A DNA stretch of 64,000 nt, taken from NCBI GenBank assembly GCA_963708735.1, contig CAVPTW010000020.1:1-64000 (forward strand), in the 5' to 3' direction. The notes below the pieces were generated by a model. The model did not search any database and was not told the origin of the DNA. It saw only the letters and a program-made list of their open reading frames with translations. This document shows, piece by piece, positions 17,018-28,108 of this stretch. Position numbers and translations under genes: made by a program. This DNA comes from JAGPUQ01 sp963708735 (GTDB taxonomy: Bacteria; Pseudomonadota; Gammaproteobacteria; Pseudomonadales; Porticoccaceae). Every line of letters starts with the position of its first letter. Positions within the stretch are counted from its first letter, which is position 1.

Positions 17018-17887
17018 TCAGCGACTGGCAGTGAGCTGTGCGGGGGAGGAAGTTTCGATCCAGCGCCGCACGCGACTGGCGTCGCCAACGCGGGTGGAAG
17101 TCCCCCAGGAGTTCATCAGCACCATGACCACCGGCTTGCCGGTGATGGTGGTCTGCATCACCAGGCAGCGCCCCGCCTCCTTGATGTACCCGGTCTTGGT
17201 GATGTCGATGTCCCAAGTCGGATTGCGCACCAGCGGATTGGTATTGCGGTAAAGGGTGGGATAACGGCCGCGGACCTTGACGGTCATCTCGCGCGTGGTC
17301 GAGAAATTGCGGATGTGGGGATAGCGACTTGCTGCCTTGACCATGCGCGCAAGATCCGCGGGCGTGGAACGGTTATCCCCGGACAGCCCGGTCGCTTCCA
17401 CAAAATGCGAATGGGCCATCCCGAGCGCCTGGGCCTTGCGGTTCATGGCCGCCACGCCGGCGGCTTTGCCGCCCGGATAATTGCGCAGCAATGCCGCCGC
17501 CGCGCGGTTTTCGGACGACATCAGCGCCAGCGTGAATGCCTGGCGGCGCGTCAGAACCGTGCCCACGGCCAGCCGCGAGCTGCTGGCGCGCAGGTGATCG
17601 ATATCTTCGTTGGTGATCTGAATGCGCTCGTCCAGCGCTTGTTTGGCGTCCAGCACGACCATGGCGGTCATGAGCTTGGTGATCGAGGCAATGGGGAGGG
17701 ATTCTTCGGCGTTTTTGCGATACAGCACCTCGCCGGTGTCGGCGCGCATGACCAGTACCGAGCGCGACTGGAGTTGCGGCGCCAGCTGTCTGCCCGCCGC
17801 TTCCGCGCTACCGGCCGCCAGAGCACCCAGCGCCAGCGTCGCTGCCAGCAAACTGCGGAAGGTTACGCGCACAGAGTAGCTGTTCAT
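17018..17887 (-). CDS. pbpG: D-alanyl-D-alanine endopeptidase (PBP7 type)
   Basis: This 289-aa periplasmic penicillin-binding protein of the S11 peptidase family cuts peptidoglycan cross-links. A signal peptide covers about residues 1-30 (hydrophobic core LLAATLALGALAAG, cleavage after AEA). Active-site motifs are SITK (68-71), SEN (125-127) and KTG (231-233). A membrane-anchoring C-terminal domain is absent, as in PBP7. GAGG lies just upstream of the ATG. Confidence 0.9.
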   Translation of the reverse strand: MNSYSVRVTFRSLLAATLALGALAAGSAEAAGRQLAPQLQSRSVLVMRADTGEVLYRKNAEESLPIASITKLMTAMVVLDAKQALDERIQITNEDIDHLRASSSRLAVGTVLTRRQAFTLALMSSENRAAAALLRNYPGGKAAGVAAMNRKAQALGMAHSHFVEATGLSGDNRSTPADLARMVKAASRYPHIRNFSTTREMTVKVRGRYPTLYRNTNPLVRNPTWDIDITKTGYIKEAGRCLVMQTTITGKPVVMVLMNSWGTSTRVGDASRVRRWIETSSPAQLTASR

Positions 17888-17998
17888 GATCGTCCTCGAA
17901 TTGGGTGAGACGGGGCACTCACGCCTCTACCCACCCAGTATCCTCAAATTCCCATCAATTTCCAGCGGTAACACGCTGTCTTTGAATATTTTTTTACA

Positions 17999-19346
17999 TT
18001 AGCGAACCGGACAACGCCATTCCGGCAGCCAGCCAGGCTCGCCGATCCCGGCAGCGGCGGACTGACAGACGAACAAATCACCTACCGCAACCAGTTCTCC
18101 GTCGCGCTCCATCAGGGGCACCCGATCCCGCAACCAGGGCTCAAGATCCAGCTCCAGCAGCACTTTCTTCAGGGTATTGGAGGCGCCACGCCCCTGGGGA
18201 TGGACGCGCTCCCCGCCCCGTCGATAACGAACGCTGAGCCGGGCGCCCGGCAAGGTAACACGCAATCCATGCCCAAGCGCTGGCTGGGCGCTGAGACGAG
18301 CGCCATCCGGCAGTTCGAGCGGCATTTCCGGCGACCACGACCAGGGGCCCCGGTCGCGAGACGGAGCTGCACCCCAATGAGCAGGCAGCAGGTAAAGCCG
18401 ATTGCGGAAACGCCGCCATTGTCCGCCCAGCCACTCCACCAGAGGGGTCGCGTCGGGAGCGGCGCCGATCAGATCGCGAAACAGGGCGTCGAGGACAGGT
18501 GCACCAGGTTCCCGACCGGTCGCCTCCGGCAGTTGCCAGTGGCGCAGCAGATTGCGTTGTCGATGCGTCGCCAGCGCCGCCAGTCCGGCCAGGCTCAGGC
18601 TGCGCCCGACCCGTTCGGGGCGTTCGTCAAGACCCGCCAGATCGATCGCGGCCAGATCCCGCCCCAGTTCCGCTGCCACCCGGTTCTGGTCGGCGCCCCG
18701 CTGAAGCCGCGCCACGGCATCCGGCCAGCGCGCGGTCAGAGTGGGCAGGACACGGTGACGCAGATAGTTGCGGTCGAAATCGAGGCGCGCATTGCTCTCA
18801 TCCTCGATCCAGTCAAGGCAATGGCGCACGGCGTAGTCGCGCAGCACTGCGCGGGGGATGTCGAGCAGCGGGCGCAGTAGCCAACCGTGGCCGAGCGGGC
18901 GCGCGACCGGCATCCCCGCGGGAACGCCACTCCGCAGCAGCCGGTACAACAGGGTTTCGGCCTGATCATCGGCATGGTGGCCGAATACCAGCAGGTCGCC
19001 GTGCTCCAGCTGGCTTTTGAACACCGCGTAACGCGCGGCTCTGGCGCTGGCCTCAAGGCCTTGCGAACCGGGAGCCACTGTCCACCCGCTCGGTGTGGCA
19101 GGCGATGCCCAGCGTGTCGCACACGCGCCGGCAGTGCGTTTCCCAGTGATTGGCCTGCGGCGACAAGCCGTGATTGACGTGCACGGCGCGCAGCGGCTCC
19201 GGCCCCCACCGACGCCACAGCAGGTGCAACAGAACATGGGAGTCCATGCCGCCACTGTAAGCGATCAGAATGCGGGTCGCGGGTCGCGACGCCAGCGCCG
19301 CGGCGAGCACGGTGTCGAGATCGGTCACGACAACCCCGGCATCCAC
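17999..19346 (-). CDS. tilS: tRNA(Ile)-lysidine synthetase, one frameshift
   Basis: TilS converts cytidine 34 of tRNA-Ile(CAU) to lysidine and is essential in bacteria. The N-terminal frame from 19346 has the ATP motif IAYSGGMDSHVLLHLL and VHVNHGLS. After a one-base shift near 19070-19080, the second frame carries GLEASARAARYAVF, FGHHADDQAETLL and the substrate-binding and C-terminal domains to 17999. Removing one base in this area (for example one C of CCC) rejoins the frames. Repaired length is about 449 aa, normal for the family. It starts 7 nt after the accA stop and is probably co-transcribed with accA. A sequence error is the likeliest cause of the break. Confidence 0.88.
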
Positions 19347-19353
19347 AGGCGCA

Positions 19354-20304
19354 TCAGGGATTGCCGTAGGACATCAGGCGCTGGAAACGCCGCTCCAGCA
19401 ATGTGTCGATCGGTTCCGCGCACAGGCGGTCGAGCTGGGCGGCAAGGCGGGTGCGCAGGGTCGTCGCCATGGTGCCGAGGTCGCGATGCGCGCCGCCCAA
19501 GGGTTCGGGGATGGTCTCATCGACGATACCCAGCTCCTCCAGCACCTTGGAGGTGACGCCCATGGCTTCGGCAGCAAGCGGCGCTTTCTCGGCGGTTTTC
19601 CAGATGATGTTGGCGCAGCCTTCCGGTGAGATCACGAAATAGGTCGAGTATTGCAGCATGTTCAGCCAGTCGCCGACGCCGATGGCGATGGCCCCACCGG
19701 AGCTGCCCTCACCAATCACCGTGCAGATGATCGGAGTGCGCAGCCGCGACATCACCGCCAGGTTCTGGGCGATGGCCTGACTGATCCCGCGTTCTTCGGA
19801 ATCGATGCCCGGGTACGCACCGGGCGTGTCGATGAGAGTGAGCACCGGCAGTGAGAAACGTTCGGCAAGCTCCATCAAGCGCAGCGCCTTGCGGTATCCC
19901 TCGGGTTTGGGCATGCCGAAGTTGCGACGGATTTTTTCGGTGATGCCGCGCCCTTTTTCCTCGGCGATCACCACCACGGGCCGATCATCGATGCGCGCCA
20001 CACCGCCGATGATCGCCCGATCATCGCCAAACTGACGGTCGCCATGGAGTTCATCGAATTCGCTGAACAGGCGCGGGATGTAGTCGCTGGCGTAGGGGCG
20101 CAACGGGTGACGGGCGATCTGCACCACCTGCCAGGACGACAGATTGCTGTAGATGCTCTCGGTCAGCTTGCGGGATTTTTCCCGCAGCGTGGTGATCTCG
20201 GCGGCAATGTTGAGCGCGTTGTCGTCGCTGACGAGCTGGAGTTCTTCAATCTTGGCTTCCAGCACGGCGATGGGTTGTTCGAAATCCAGATAATCGAGAT
20301 TCAT
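19354..20304 (-). CDS. accA: Acetyl-CoA carboxylase carboxyltransferase subunit alpha
   Basis: This 316-aa subunit pairs with AccD to move the carboxyl group from biotin to acetyl-CoA, the committed step of fatty acid synthesis. The start MNLDYLDFEQPI at 20304 is the family N-terminus; the open frame runs further upstream but is not protein-like. Motifs include HGDRQFGDD, NFGMPKPEGYRKA, DTPGAYPG and GEGSSGGAIAI with the oxyanion glycines. Length is close to E. coli AccA (319 aa). It lies 40 bp after dnaE in the usual dnaE-accA order. Confidence 0.95.
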   Translation of the reverse strand: MNLDYLDFEQPIAVLEAKIEELQLVSDDNALNIAAEITTLREKSRKLTESIYSNLSSWQVVQIARHPLRPYASDYIPRLFSEFDELHGDRQFGDDRAIIGGVARIDDRPVVVIAEEKGRGITEKIRRNFGMPKPEGYRKALRLMELAERFSLPVLTLIDTPGAYPGIDSEERGISQAIAQNLAVMSRLRTPIICTVIGEGSSGGAIAIGVGDWLNMLQYSTYFVISPEGCANIIWKTAEKAPLAAEAMGVTSKVLEELGIVDETIPEPLGGAHRDLGTMATTLRTRLAAQLDRLCAEPIDTLLERRFQRLMSYGNP

Positions 20305-20344
20305 TGAAAAATCCAGTGGCTCTCCGCCGCGGCGGACGGAGGTA

Positions 20345-23300
20345 TCAGTAGTTGAGTTGCAGGCTGTCGCGACCGAAATTATCCCGTAGCCGGTGGAGGA
20401 GTTCATCCTCGGGATTCAGCGCCCAGTCCGGTGGCAGTGCAATCTCGCCCACGGCGTCGGCGCGGCGATAGCGCAATCGCAGCGGGCAGCTCCCGTGCCG
20501 GTACGGGGCGAGAATGTCGGCCAGCTGCATTGCCCCAGCGGGGCCGACGCGGTCGCCGCGCAATTCCAGCACCAGGCTTTTCAACGCGGCGCGCCTGGCC
20601 TCGGCCAGGGTATGCACGACATCGGCGCGCATCTTTAGCCCGCCGCTGTAGTCGTCTTCGCTGACCTGGCCCTCGACGACGAGAATGGCATCGCGGGCGA
20701 GCTTTTCCCGATGCTCGCGGTATAGCTCGGCAAACACCGCCACCTCGATGCGACCGCTGCGGTCATCCAGGGTGATGAAACACATGGTGTCGCCGCGCCG
20801 GGTCTTCATGGTGCGGGTACCGACCACCAATCCCACCAGACGCTGGGTTTCGCGCGCGGCACGCAGCGCGGCAATGCGCAGCGGCACCAGGCGCTCCAGT
20901 TCATCGACGTACTCGTCGAGGGGATGCCCGGTCAGGTAGAGCCCGAGCGTCTCCTTCTCGCCGCGCAGGCGCTCGGCCACACCGAATCCGGGGACGGTCG
21001 CGTAGGCCGCATAGCCCCGCCGCGTCGCCCGCTGGGCCGGCGCGCCACCGAACAAATCGCCGATGCCGGCATCCCGATTGCGGGCCTGCTGCTCCGCCAG
21101 ACGCACCGCTTCATCCGTGGCCGCGAACAGGACGGCACGGCGATAACCGATATCGGCGGCGGTCGCGAACGCATCCTGCTCCGGGCCCAGGGTGTCCATG
21201 GCGCCGGCGCGAATGAGCGCGTCGAGCGCGCGCTTGTTGAGCCGGCGGGAATCGACGCGGGCACAAAAATCGAACAGGTCGAGGAAGGGTCCACCGGCTT
21301 CGCGGGCCGCGATGATGGCGTCCACCGGCCCCTGCCCGAGACCCTTGATCGCGCCGAGCCCGTAGATGACGCCGCCATCCAGGGCGACCGAGAACTGATA
21401 GAGCCCGGCGTTGACATCCGGCGGCACGACCTCGAGCGCCAGGGCCCGGCATTCGTCGATCAGTGTGACCACCTTGTCGGTGTTCTGCATGTCGGCCGAC
21501 AGCACCGCCGCCATGAAAGCCGCCGGATAATGGGCCTTGAGCCAAGCCGTCTGATACGCGAGCAGCGCATAGGCCGCCGAGTGCGATTTGTTGAAGCCGT
21601 AGCCGGCAAATTTCTCCATCAGGTCGAAGATGTTTTCCGCCAGCTCCGCAGCGATGCCGTTGGCAACGGCGCCCGCGCGAAAAATTGCGCGCTGCTCGGC
21701 CATTTCCTCGGCTTTCTTTTTGCCCATGGCGCGACGCAGCAGGTCAGCCTCGCCGAGGGAATAACCGCCCAGTACCTGCGCGATCTGCATCACCTGCTCC
21801 TGATACAGGATGATGCCGTAGGTGGGTTCGAGCACCGGCTTGAGGGCGGGGTGCTGGTATTTCGGATGCGGATAAGCCACCGGCTGCCGGCCGTGCTTGC
21901 GGTCGATGAAGTCGTCCACCATGCCCGACTGCAACGGGCCCGGCCGAAACAGGGCCACCAGCGCCACGATATCCTCGAAGCGGCTCGGCTTGAGGCGCAG
22001 GATGAGTTCGCGGATGCCGCGCGATTCCAGCTGGAACACCGCCGTGGTGCGCGCCTTTTGCAGGAGCACATAGGTCGCCGGATCGTCGAGGGGAATCGCG
22101 GCAATCACGATCGGCGCTGCGCCGGTACGCGCCCGTTCACGATTGGCGTTGCGTACCGCCCAGTCGATGATGGTCAGGGTGCGCAGGCCGAGAAAGTCGA
22201 ACTTCACCAGACCCACGCGCTCGACATCGTCCTTGTCGAACTGGGTCACCAGGCCTTCGCCGGCAGCATCGCAATAGAGCGGCGCAAAGTCGGTGATCGC
22301 ACCGGGCGCGATGACCACGCCGCCCGCGTGTTTGCCGGCGTTGCGCGTGAGGCCTTCGAGCTGGAGTGCCATGTCCCAGATTTCCTGGGCCTCGTCATCG
22401 CCGGCCAGAAAATCGCGCAGCACTTCTTCCTGTTCACGCGCCTTTTCCAGGGTGATGCCCAGTTCGTTGGGGATCATTTTCGACAGCTTGTCGGCGAGCC
22501 CGTAGGACTTGCCCTGCACCCGAGCCACATCGCGCACCACCGCCTTGGCGGCCATGGTGCCGAAGGTGATGATCTGGGACACCGCCTCGCGGCCGTAGCG
22601 ATCCGCCACATAGGCGATCACGCGGTCGCGGTTGTCCATGCAAAAGTCGATGTCGAAATCGGGCATCGACACGCGCTCGGGATTGAGGAAGCGCTCGAAC
22701 AGCAGGTCGTAGGCGAGCGGGTCGAGATCGGTGATCTCGAGCGCATAGGCCACCAACGAGCCAGCGCCGGAACCGCGTCCCGGACCCACGGGAATGTCGT
22801 TGGCCTTGGCCCAGCGGATGAAGTCCATCACGATCAGGAAATAACCCGCGAACCCCATCTGTTCGATGATGCCGATCTCGAATTCCAGCCGCGCGCTGTA
22901 GCGCGTCGCGCTGCTCCTGGTAATCGGGCCGCACGGGATCCAGCAGCACCGCCAGGCGCCGCTCCAGCCCTTCCGCGGCAACCCGGCGAAAAAACCCGGC
23001 GGCCGACATGCCGGCCGGCACCGGGTATTCCGGCAGCCGCACCTGGTCCAGCCGCAGTTCCAGATTGCAGCGCCGGGCGATCTCGACGCTGTTGGCGAGC
23101 GCCTCGGGCAGGTCGTCGAACAGTTCCACCATCTCGGCGGGCGAGCGCAGATACTGGCGGTCGCTGTAGCGGCGCTCGCGGCGTGGATCGTTGAGGGTAC
23201 GGCTCTCGTTGATGCACACCCGTGCCTCGTGGGCATCGAACTGGTCGGGCGCGAGAAAACGCACATCATTGGTGGCGACCACGGGGCAGTCGTGCGCGGC

Positions 23301-23867
23301 GGCAAGGGCCACGGCGCGATGCAGATACTCGTCCTCGTCGGGGCGGCCGGTGCGATGCAGTTCGAGGTAGTAACGCTCCGGGAAGTCTGTCAGCCAGCCC
23401 CGCAACAGCGCTGCGGCGTCTTCGCGCTGGCTGAGCAGCGCCTGCCCCACGTCGCCGAAGCGGCCTCCCGAGAGCGCGATCAGACCCTCGCTCGCGGCCC
23501 TGATCCAGTCCCGGCGCAAGGTCGGCCGACCCTGGATCTGACCTTCCAGATAACCGCGCGACATGAGGCGTGTGAGGTTGCGGTACCCGATTTCATTTTG
23601 CACCAGCAGGGTGAGTCGCGCCGGCGCGGCACCATTGGCGTCAACCACGGTGAACTCGGCCCCGCAGATGGGCTTGAGACCCCGGCGCTCGGCGGCTTCA
23701 TAGAATTTCACCAACGCGAAAAAATTGCAGACGTCGGTCAGCGCGACCGCCGGCATCCCCAGTTCGGCGGTGCGTTCGACCAGCTCGTCGATACGGACCA
23801 GACCGTCCACCAGTGAATACTCGCTGTGGACACTGAGGTGGATGAATTGCGGTTCGGAAACGGTCAT
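20345..23867 (-). CDS. dnaE: DNA polymerase III subunit alpha, one frameshift
   Basis: The replicative polymerase subunit. The N-terminal frame begins MTVSEPQFIHLSVHSEYSLV (PHP domain). Near 22900 the frame changes, and the second frame carries IIEQMGFAGYFLIVMDFI, GPGRGSGAGSLVAYAL and PDFDIDFCMDNRD with the catalytic aspartates, then the finger, tandem HhH and OB-fold regions. It ends DSLQLNY at 20345. One base removed near GACGCGCTACAG (about 22900) rejoins the frames to about 1174 aa, close to E. coli DnaE (1160 aa). As the gene is essential, the break is almost surely an error in the sequence. Confidence 0.93.
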
Positions 23868-23874
23868 CCGCGGA

Positions 23875-24951
23875 TCAGGTGCCCTGCCGCGCCCGCCGCG
23901 CGATGGCAGCCCGGGTGAGCTCGAGACCGGTCTTGTCACACGGCGGCAGTTCGATGTCCGAGGTGCCGAGCGGCGTCACGCGCTGGCCCCATCGAAGCAA
24001 ACTCGCGGCCCAGGTCAGGCCGGCGCCAAACGCCGTGAAGAGGATGGTCATGCCGGGTTTGACGCGGCCATCCTCCAGTGCTTCGCAAAGAGCGATGGGA
24101 ATCGAGCTGGTGGAGGTGTTGGCATATTTCTCGAGGGTCAGCACGACCTTCTCCGAGCTCACGCCCAGGCGCCGCACCACCGCTTCCACGATGCGGAGAT
24201 TGGCCTGGTGGGGCACCACCAGGTCGAGCTCAGGCAGCTGGACGCCGCCCTGAGCCAATACCGCCTCGCAGGCATCGCCCATGCCCTTGACGGCATGTTT
24301 GAAAATTTCAGGCCCGCTGAAGTCGATGGAGATGTCGAGCGGCCGGTACTGCGCGATGGCATTCAGGCCGAAATCGGGGATGGCGAGCAGCTCGCGGGTG
24401 CCGGGCACACAACCGAGCTTGCCGGCAAAAAATCCGCTTTCGCGCGCCGATGCCTGTAGCACGAAAGCGCCGGCGCCGTCGCCAAACAGGACGGCCGATT
24501 CGCGCCGCGACCAGTTCATCAACGAACTGAGACGCTCCGAACCGATGATCAGAGCCGTGCGGATACTGCCGGCACGGATCATGTCGGAAACCATATTGAA
24601 TGCGTACAGAAAGCCGCTGCATGCCGCATTGATGTCCAGTACCCCGGCGTGCGTGGCCCCGAGCCGATTCTGCACGATGGAGGCGGTATTGGGCACCAGT
24701 TCGTCGGGCGAGCTGGTGGCATAGACGATCATGTCCACGTCGGCCGCGGCGACACCCGCAGCCGCCAGTGCGCGGGCGCCTGCGACCACTCCCAGCTCGG
24801 CGCCCATGACATGGCTGATGCGGCGCTCACGGATACCACTGCGGCTGAAGATCCACTCATCCGAAGTGTCCATGATCGTTTCGATATCGCGATTGGACAG
24901 GACAGCGGGAGGTAAGCAGCGTCCCCATCCGGTGATTTCGGCGTAGATCAT
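23875..24951 (-). CDS. fabH: Beta-ketoacyl-ACP synthase III (FabH family)
   Basis: This 358-aa thiolase-fold enzyme condenses a starter acyl-CoA with malonyl-ACP. The catalytic triad is Cys111 in NAACSGF, His248 in VVPHQANLR and Asn278 in KYANTSTSS. It is about 40 residues longer than E. coli FabH, because of a C-terminal tail with LPPCDKTGLELTRAAI, a feature of a FabH subgroup found in pseudomonads and relatives. It stands between rnhB and dnaE, where the common gene order has nothing, and 7 nt from the dnaE start. ATG at 24951 begins the typical MIYAEITGWG. Confidence 0.9.
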   Translation of the reverse strand: MIYAEITGWGRCLPPAVLSNRDIETIMDTSDEWIFSRSGIRERRISHVMGAELGVVAGARALAAAGVAAADVDMIVYATSSPDELVPNTASIVQNRLGATHAGVLDINAACSGFLYAFNMVSDMIRAGSIRTALIIGSERLSSLMNWSRRESAVLFGDGAGAFVLQASARESGFFAGKLGCVPGTRELLAIPDFGLNAIAQYRPLDISIDFSGPEIFKHAVKGMGDACEAVLAQGGVQLPELDLVVPHQANLRIVEAVVRRLGVSSEKVVLTLEKYANTSTSSIPIALCEALEDGRVKPGMTILFTAFGAGLTWAASLLRWGQRVTPLGTSDIELPPCDKTGLELTRAAIARRARQGT

Positions 24952-25042
24952 GGAGCTTCCCGGCTGCATCTGGGGGTTTTGATTATGCCGGAATTGTCGG
25001 GCAGATGCGGCGCGCGCGCAATGCGAATCCGGATTTCCGAAT

Positions 25043-25645
25043 TTAACTGCGCTCCGACGCCGATGCGGCCCGCCGCACCGGACCAAACGACATGCGATGC
25101 CAGGGACAGGGTCCGTGACGGGCGAGCGCGTCACAATGCTCACGGGTGCCGTAGCCCTTGTGGCGGGCAAAGCCATAGCCGGGATACAGCCGGTCCAGCG
25201 CCACCATTTCCCGATCCCGGGTAACCTTGGCAACGATGGCGGCCGCGCTGATACAGGGAACCCGCGCATCGCCCCGTACAATGGCTTCGGATGCGTGGTG
25301 CCAGCCCGGCAGCCGGTTGCCGTCCACCACCACGAAACCGGGTACCAGCGCGAGGCCGGCGACCGCACGCTCCATGGCCAACAGCGTCGCCTGCAAAATG
25401 TTGTGCTTATCGATTTCAGCGACGCTCGCCCGCCCGACCGCCCAGGCACTGGCGTTGGCGAGAATGTCGCCATACAGGGCTTCGCGCCGCGCGGCACTGA
25501 GCACCTTGGAGTCGGCGAGACCGGTGATCGGCCGCGCGGGATCCAGTATGACCGCCGCTGCCAGCACATCCCCCGCCAGACAGCCGCGACCGACCTCATC
25601 GACGCCGGCAAGCCACACGCCACCATAGCCAGGCCCCATATTCAT
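25043..25645 (-). CDS. rnhB: Ribonuclease HII
   Basis: This 200-aa enzyme removes RNA from RNA-DNA hybrids and starts ribonucleotide excision repair. GVDEVGRG holds the metal-binding Asp16 and Glu17; further acidic residues are in VVVDGN and the KVTRDR segment; GYGFARHKGYGTREH is the conserved C-terminal block. Length is normal. It overlaps lpxB by 4 nt. Confidence 0.94.
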   Translation of the reverse strand: MNMGPGYGGVWLAGVDEVGRGCLAGDVLAAAVILDPARPITGLADSKVLSAARREALYGDILANASAWAVGRASVAEIDKHNILQATLLAMERAVAGLALVPGFVVVDGNRLPGWHHASEAIVRGDARVPCISAAAIVAKVTRDREMVALDRLYPGYGFARHKGYGTREHCDALARHGPCPWHRMSFGPVRRAASASERS

Positions 25646-26856
25646 CGTGCCGAGTCGATCAGTTCAGCCAGGGCCGCAGCCGCACGTTCGCTGGCGCCGC
25701 GGCGCAGTTGCCGGTGCAATGCATCGAACTCCGCGATCAGCGCCGCACGCTCCGGGGTCGGACCCAGACACCGCAGTACCTGATCCGTTAGCGCTTCCAC
25801 TGTCGCCGCGCCCTGCAGCAGTTCAGGCACCAACTCGCGCCCGGCCAGCAGGTTAGGCAGGGATACATGCTTGAGCTTGACCAGGCGGGATACCAGGGCC
25901 TGGGTGAAGCGACCGACGCGGTACGCCACCACCATGGGCTTTTTGAGCAGCATGGCTTCGAGCGCACTGGTGCCCGAGGCCAGCAGCACGGCGTCGGCCG
26001 CCGCCATGGCGACGTGGGACTGGCCGTCCAGCACCTGGACCGGTAATCCGGGATAGGCGGCCAGCAGCGTATCGATCTGGGCCCGACGTGCGGCGTTGGC
26101 GGCTGGCAATACACAGCGCAGTCCGGGCATGCGCTCCCGGCAGGCGGCCGCGGTATCGAGAAACAGCGGCCCCAGCAGGGCGAGTTCGCTGCCGCGGCTG
26201 CCGGGCAGCACGGCAAGCACCGATGCATCCGCCGGCAAGCCCAACAGTCGTCGCGCCCCGGCAGTGTCCGGCTCCAGCGGCAGCTCATCGGCCAGCGGAT
26301 GGCCCACCCAGGTTACCGGCACACCCTGGTGGCGGTAGAACTCGGCCTCGAAGGGAAACAGCACCAGCATGTGGTCGACGGCGCGGGCGATTTTATGGAT
26401 GCGGCCCTGCCGCCAGGCCCACACCGAGGGGCTCACATAGTGCGCGGTCCGGATCCCGGCGCGACGCAAGCCCAGTTCAAGACCCAGATTGAAATCGGGC
26501 GCGTCGATCCCGACGAACAGCGCGGGCGGGTGCGCACAAAAGTGACGCGCGAGTCCACGCCGGATACGCAACAGTTCGGGCAGGCGTTTGAGCGGCTCGA
26601 CGAAACCCATCACCGCCAGCCGCTCGAGGGGATACAGGCTGTGAAAGCCCTCCGCCGCCATGGCGTCGCCGCCAATGCCGGCAAACTCCGCATCGGGATA
26701 GCGTTGGCGCAGCGCCCGCATCAGCCTCGCGCCCAGGCGATCGCCGGAAACCTCGCCCGCAACTATTCCTATGTAAGGACGGCCTAGGTAAGGACGGCCT
26801 AGGTAAGGGTGGCCGATGTAAGGGCGGCCGGGATCCATGGAAGGGCCGGTAGGCAC
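25642..26856 (-). CDS. lpxB: Lipid-A-disaccharide synthase
   Basis: This glycosyltransferase (GT19) of up to 404 aa joins UDP-diacylglucosamine and lipid X at the inner membrane to give the lipid A disaccharide. GIVAGEVSGDRLGARL near residue 29 is the family start; YVSPSVWAWRQGR, LPGSRGSE and LLASGTSALEA follow in order. The N-terminus is odd: before the usual start stand extra units of RPYIG/HPYLG/RPYLG, coded by a 15-bp tandem repeat. The frame could start at GTG 26856 or ATG 26838. It is downstream of lpxA with a 5-bp gap. Confidence 0.92.
   Translation of the reverse strand: MPTGPSMDPGRPYIGHPYLGRPYLGRPYIGIVAGEVSGDRLGARLMRALRQRYPDAEFAGIGGDAMAAEGFHSLYPLERLAVMGFVEPLKRLPELLRIRRGLARHFCAHPPALFVGIDAPDFNLGLELGLRRAGIRTAHYVSPSVWAWRQGRIHKIARAVDHMLVLFPFEAEFYRHQGVPVTWVGHPLADELPLEPDTAGARRLLGLPADASVLAVLPGSRGSELALLGPLFLDTAAACRERMPGLRCVLPAANAARRAQIDTLLAAYPGLPVQVLDGQSHVAMAAADAVLLASGTSALEAMLLKKPMVVAYRVGRFTQALVSRLVKLKHVSLPNLLAGRELVPELLQGAATVEALTDQVLRCLGPTPERAALIAEFDALHRQLRRGASERAAAALAELIDSAR
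26771..26830. repeat. 15-bp x4 in-frame minisatellite in the lpxB N-terminus
   Basis: Four near-identical 15-bp units (ATGTAAGGACGGCCT and variants) lie head to tail. Each encodes five residues of LpxB (RPYIG, HPYLG, RPYLG, RPYIG), so copy-number change keeps the frame. Confidence 0.92.
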
Positions 26857-26861
26857 CGGAT

Positions 26862-27632
26862 TCAGCGGATGACGCCGCGTTGGGAACGCCGAATCGACTG
26901 GAGCAACGGCGCGAGTACGCGGTCGGGGTCCGGCGTGGTGTCCAGGGCCGCGAGGGCCTCGTCCAGCTTCAGACCGCGCCGGTAGAGGGTTCGATAGGCC
27001 CCCTTGATCAGCCGGATCTGCGCGGGCGAGAAGCCGCGCCGCGCCAGTCCCACCTTGTTGATGGTCCTCGGCGTCGCCGGATAGCCGACGGCCATGACGT
27101 AGGCGGGCAAATCCTGATTGAGGAAGGCGGCCGGGCCCAGGAAGGCATGTGCCCCCACCTGCACATGCTGATGCAGCATGGTAAAACCGGAAAGAAACGC
27201 CCAGTCATCGACCCGCACATGGCCGGCAAGGGAGGCGTGATTGACCATGATGATGTGATCTCCGATCACGCAGTCATGCCCGATGTGAACATACGCCATG
27301 ATCAGATTGTGGCTGCCGATGCGGGTCTCACCCCGGTCCTGCACGGTACCGCGGTGGATGGTGACGCCCTCGCGGATGCGGTTGCCGTCTCCGATGATCA
27401 ATCGGGTCGGTTCGCCGCCGTACTTCATATCCGGCGTGTCCTCACCCACCGTCGCGAACTGGTAGATGACGTTCTCGCGCCCGATGCGGGTCGGACCCTT
27501 GAGCACCACATGGGAGTGAACGACGGTGTCGTCACCGATTTCGACATCGGGCCCGACATAAGTCCAGGGGCCTATGGTCACATTACGGCCCAGGCTGGCC
27601 TTCGGGTCCACCTTCGCCAGGGGATCGATCAT
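26862..27632 (-). CDS. lpxA: UDP-N-acetylglucosamine acyltransferase
   Basis: This 256-aa left-handed beta-helix enzyme starts lipid A synthesis by adding a hydroxyacyl chain to UDP-GlcNAc at the 3-position. Hexapeptide repeats cover about residues 1-185. The catalytic His sits in MAYVHIGHDCVIGD, and the substrate segments GDGNRIREGVTIHRG and NHASLAGHVRVDD are intact. The C-terminal helical domain is present. Length matches E. coli LpxA (262 aa). It is in the conserved lpxD-fabZ-lpxA-lpxB run. Confidence 0.95.
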   Translation of the reverse strand: MIDPLAKVDPKASLGRNVTIGPWTYVGPDVEIGDDTVVHSHVVLKGPTRIGRENVIYQFATVGEDTPDMKYGGEPTRLIIGDGNRIREGVTIHRGTVQDRGETRIGSHNLIMAYVHIGHDCVIGDHIIMVNHASLAGHVRVDDWAFLSGFTMLHQHVQVGAHAFLGPAAFLNQDLPAYVMAVGYPATPRTINKVGLARRGFSPAQIRLIKGAYRTLYRRGLKLDEALAALDTTPDPDRVLAPLLQSIRRSQRGVIR

Positions 27633-27642
27633 CAGGCCTTAC

Positions 27643-28086
<444 letters not shown>

Positions 28087-28108
28087 GTCATGCGCCTGGA
28101 AAGTGGGT

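Noticed and set aside
20924..23194. 756-codon open frame on the plus strand
   Set aside because: It is antisense to dnaE and exists because of high GC in the third codon positions; composition (His, Arg, Gln rich) is not protein-like.
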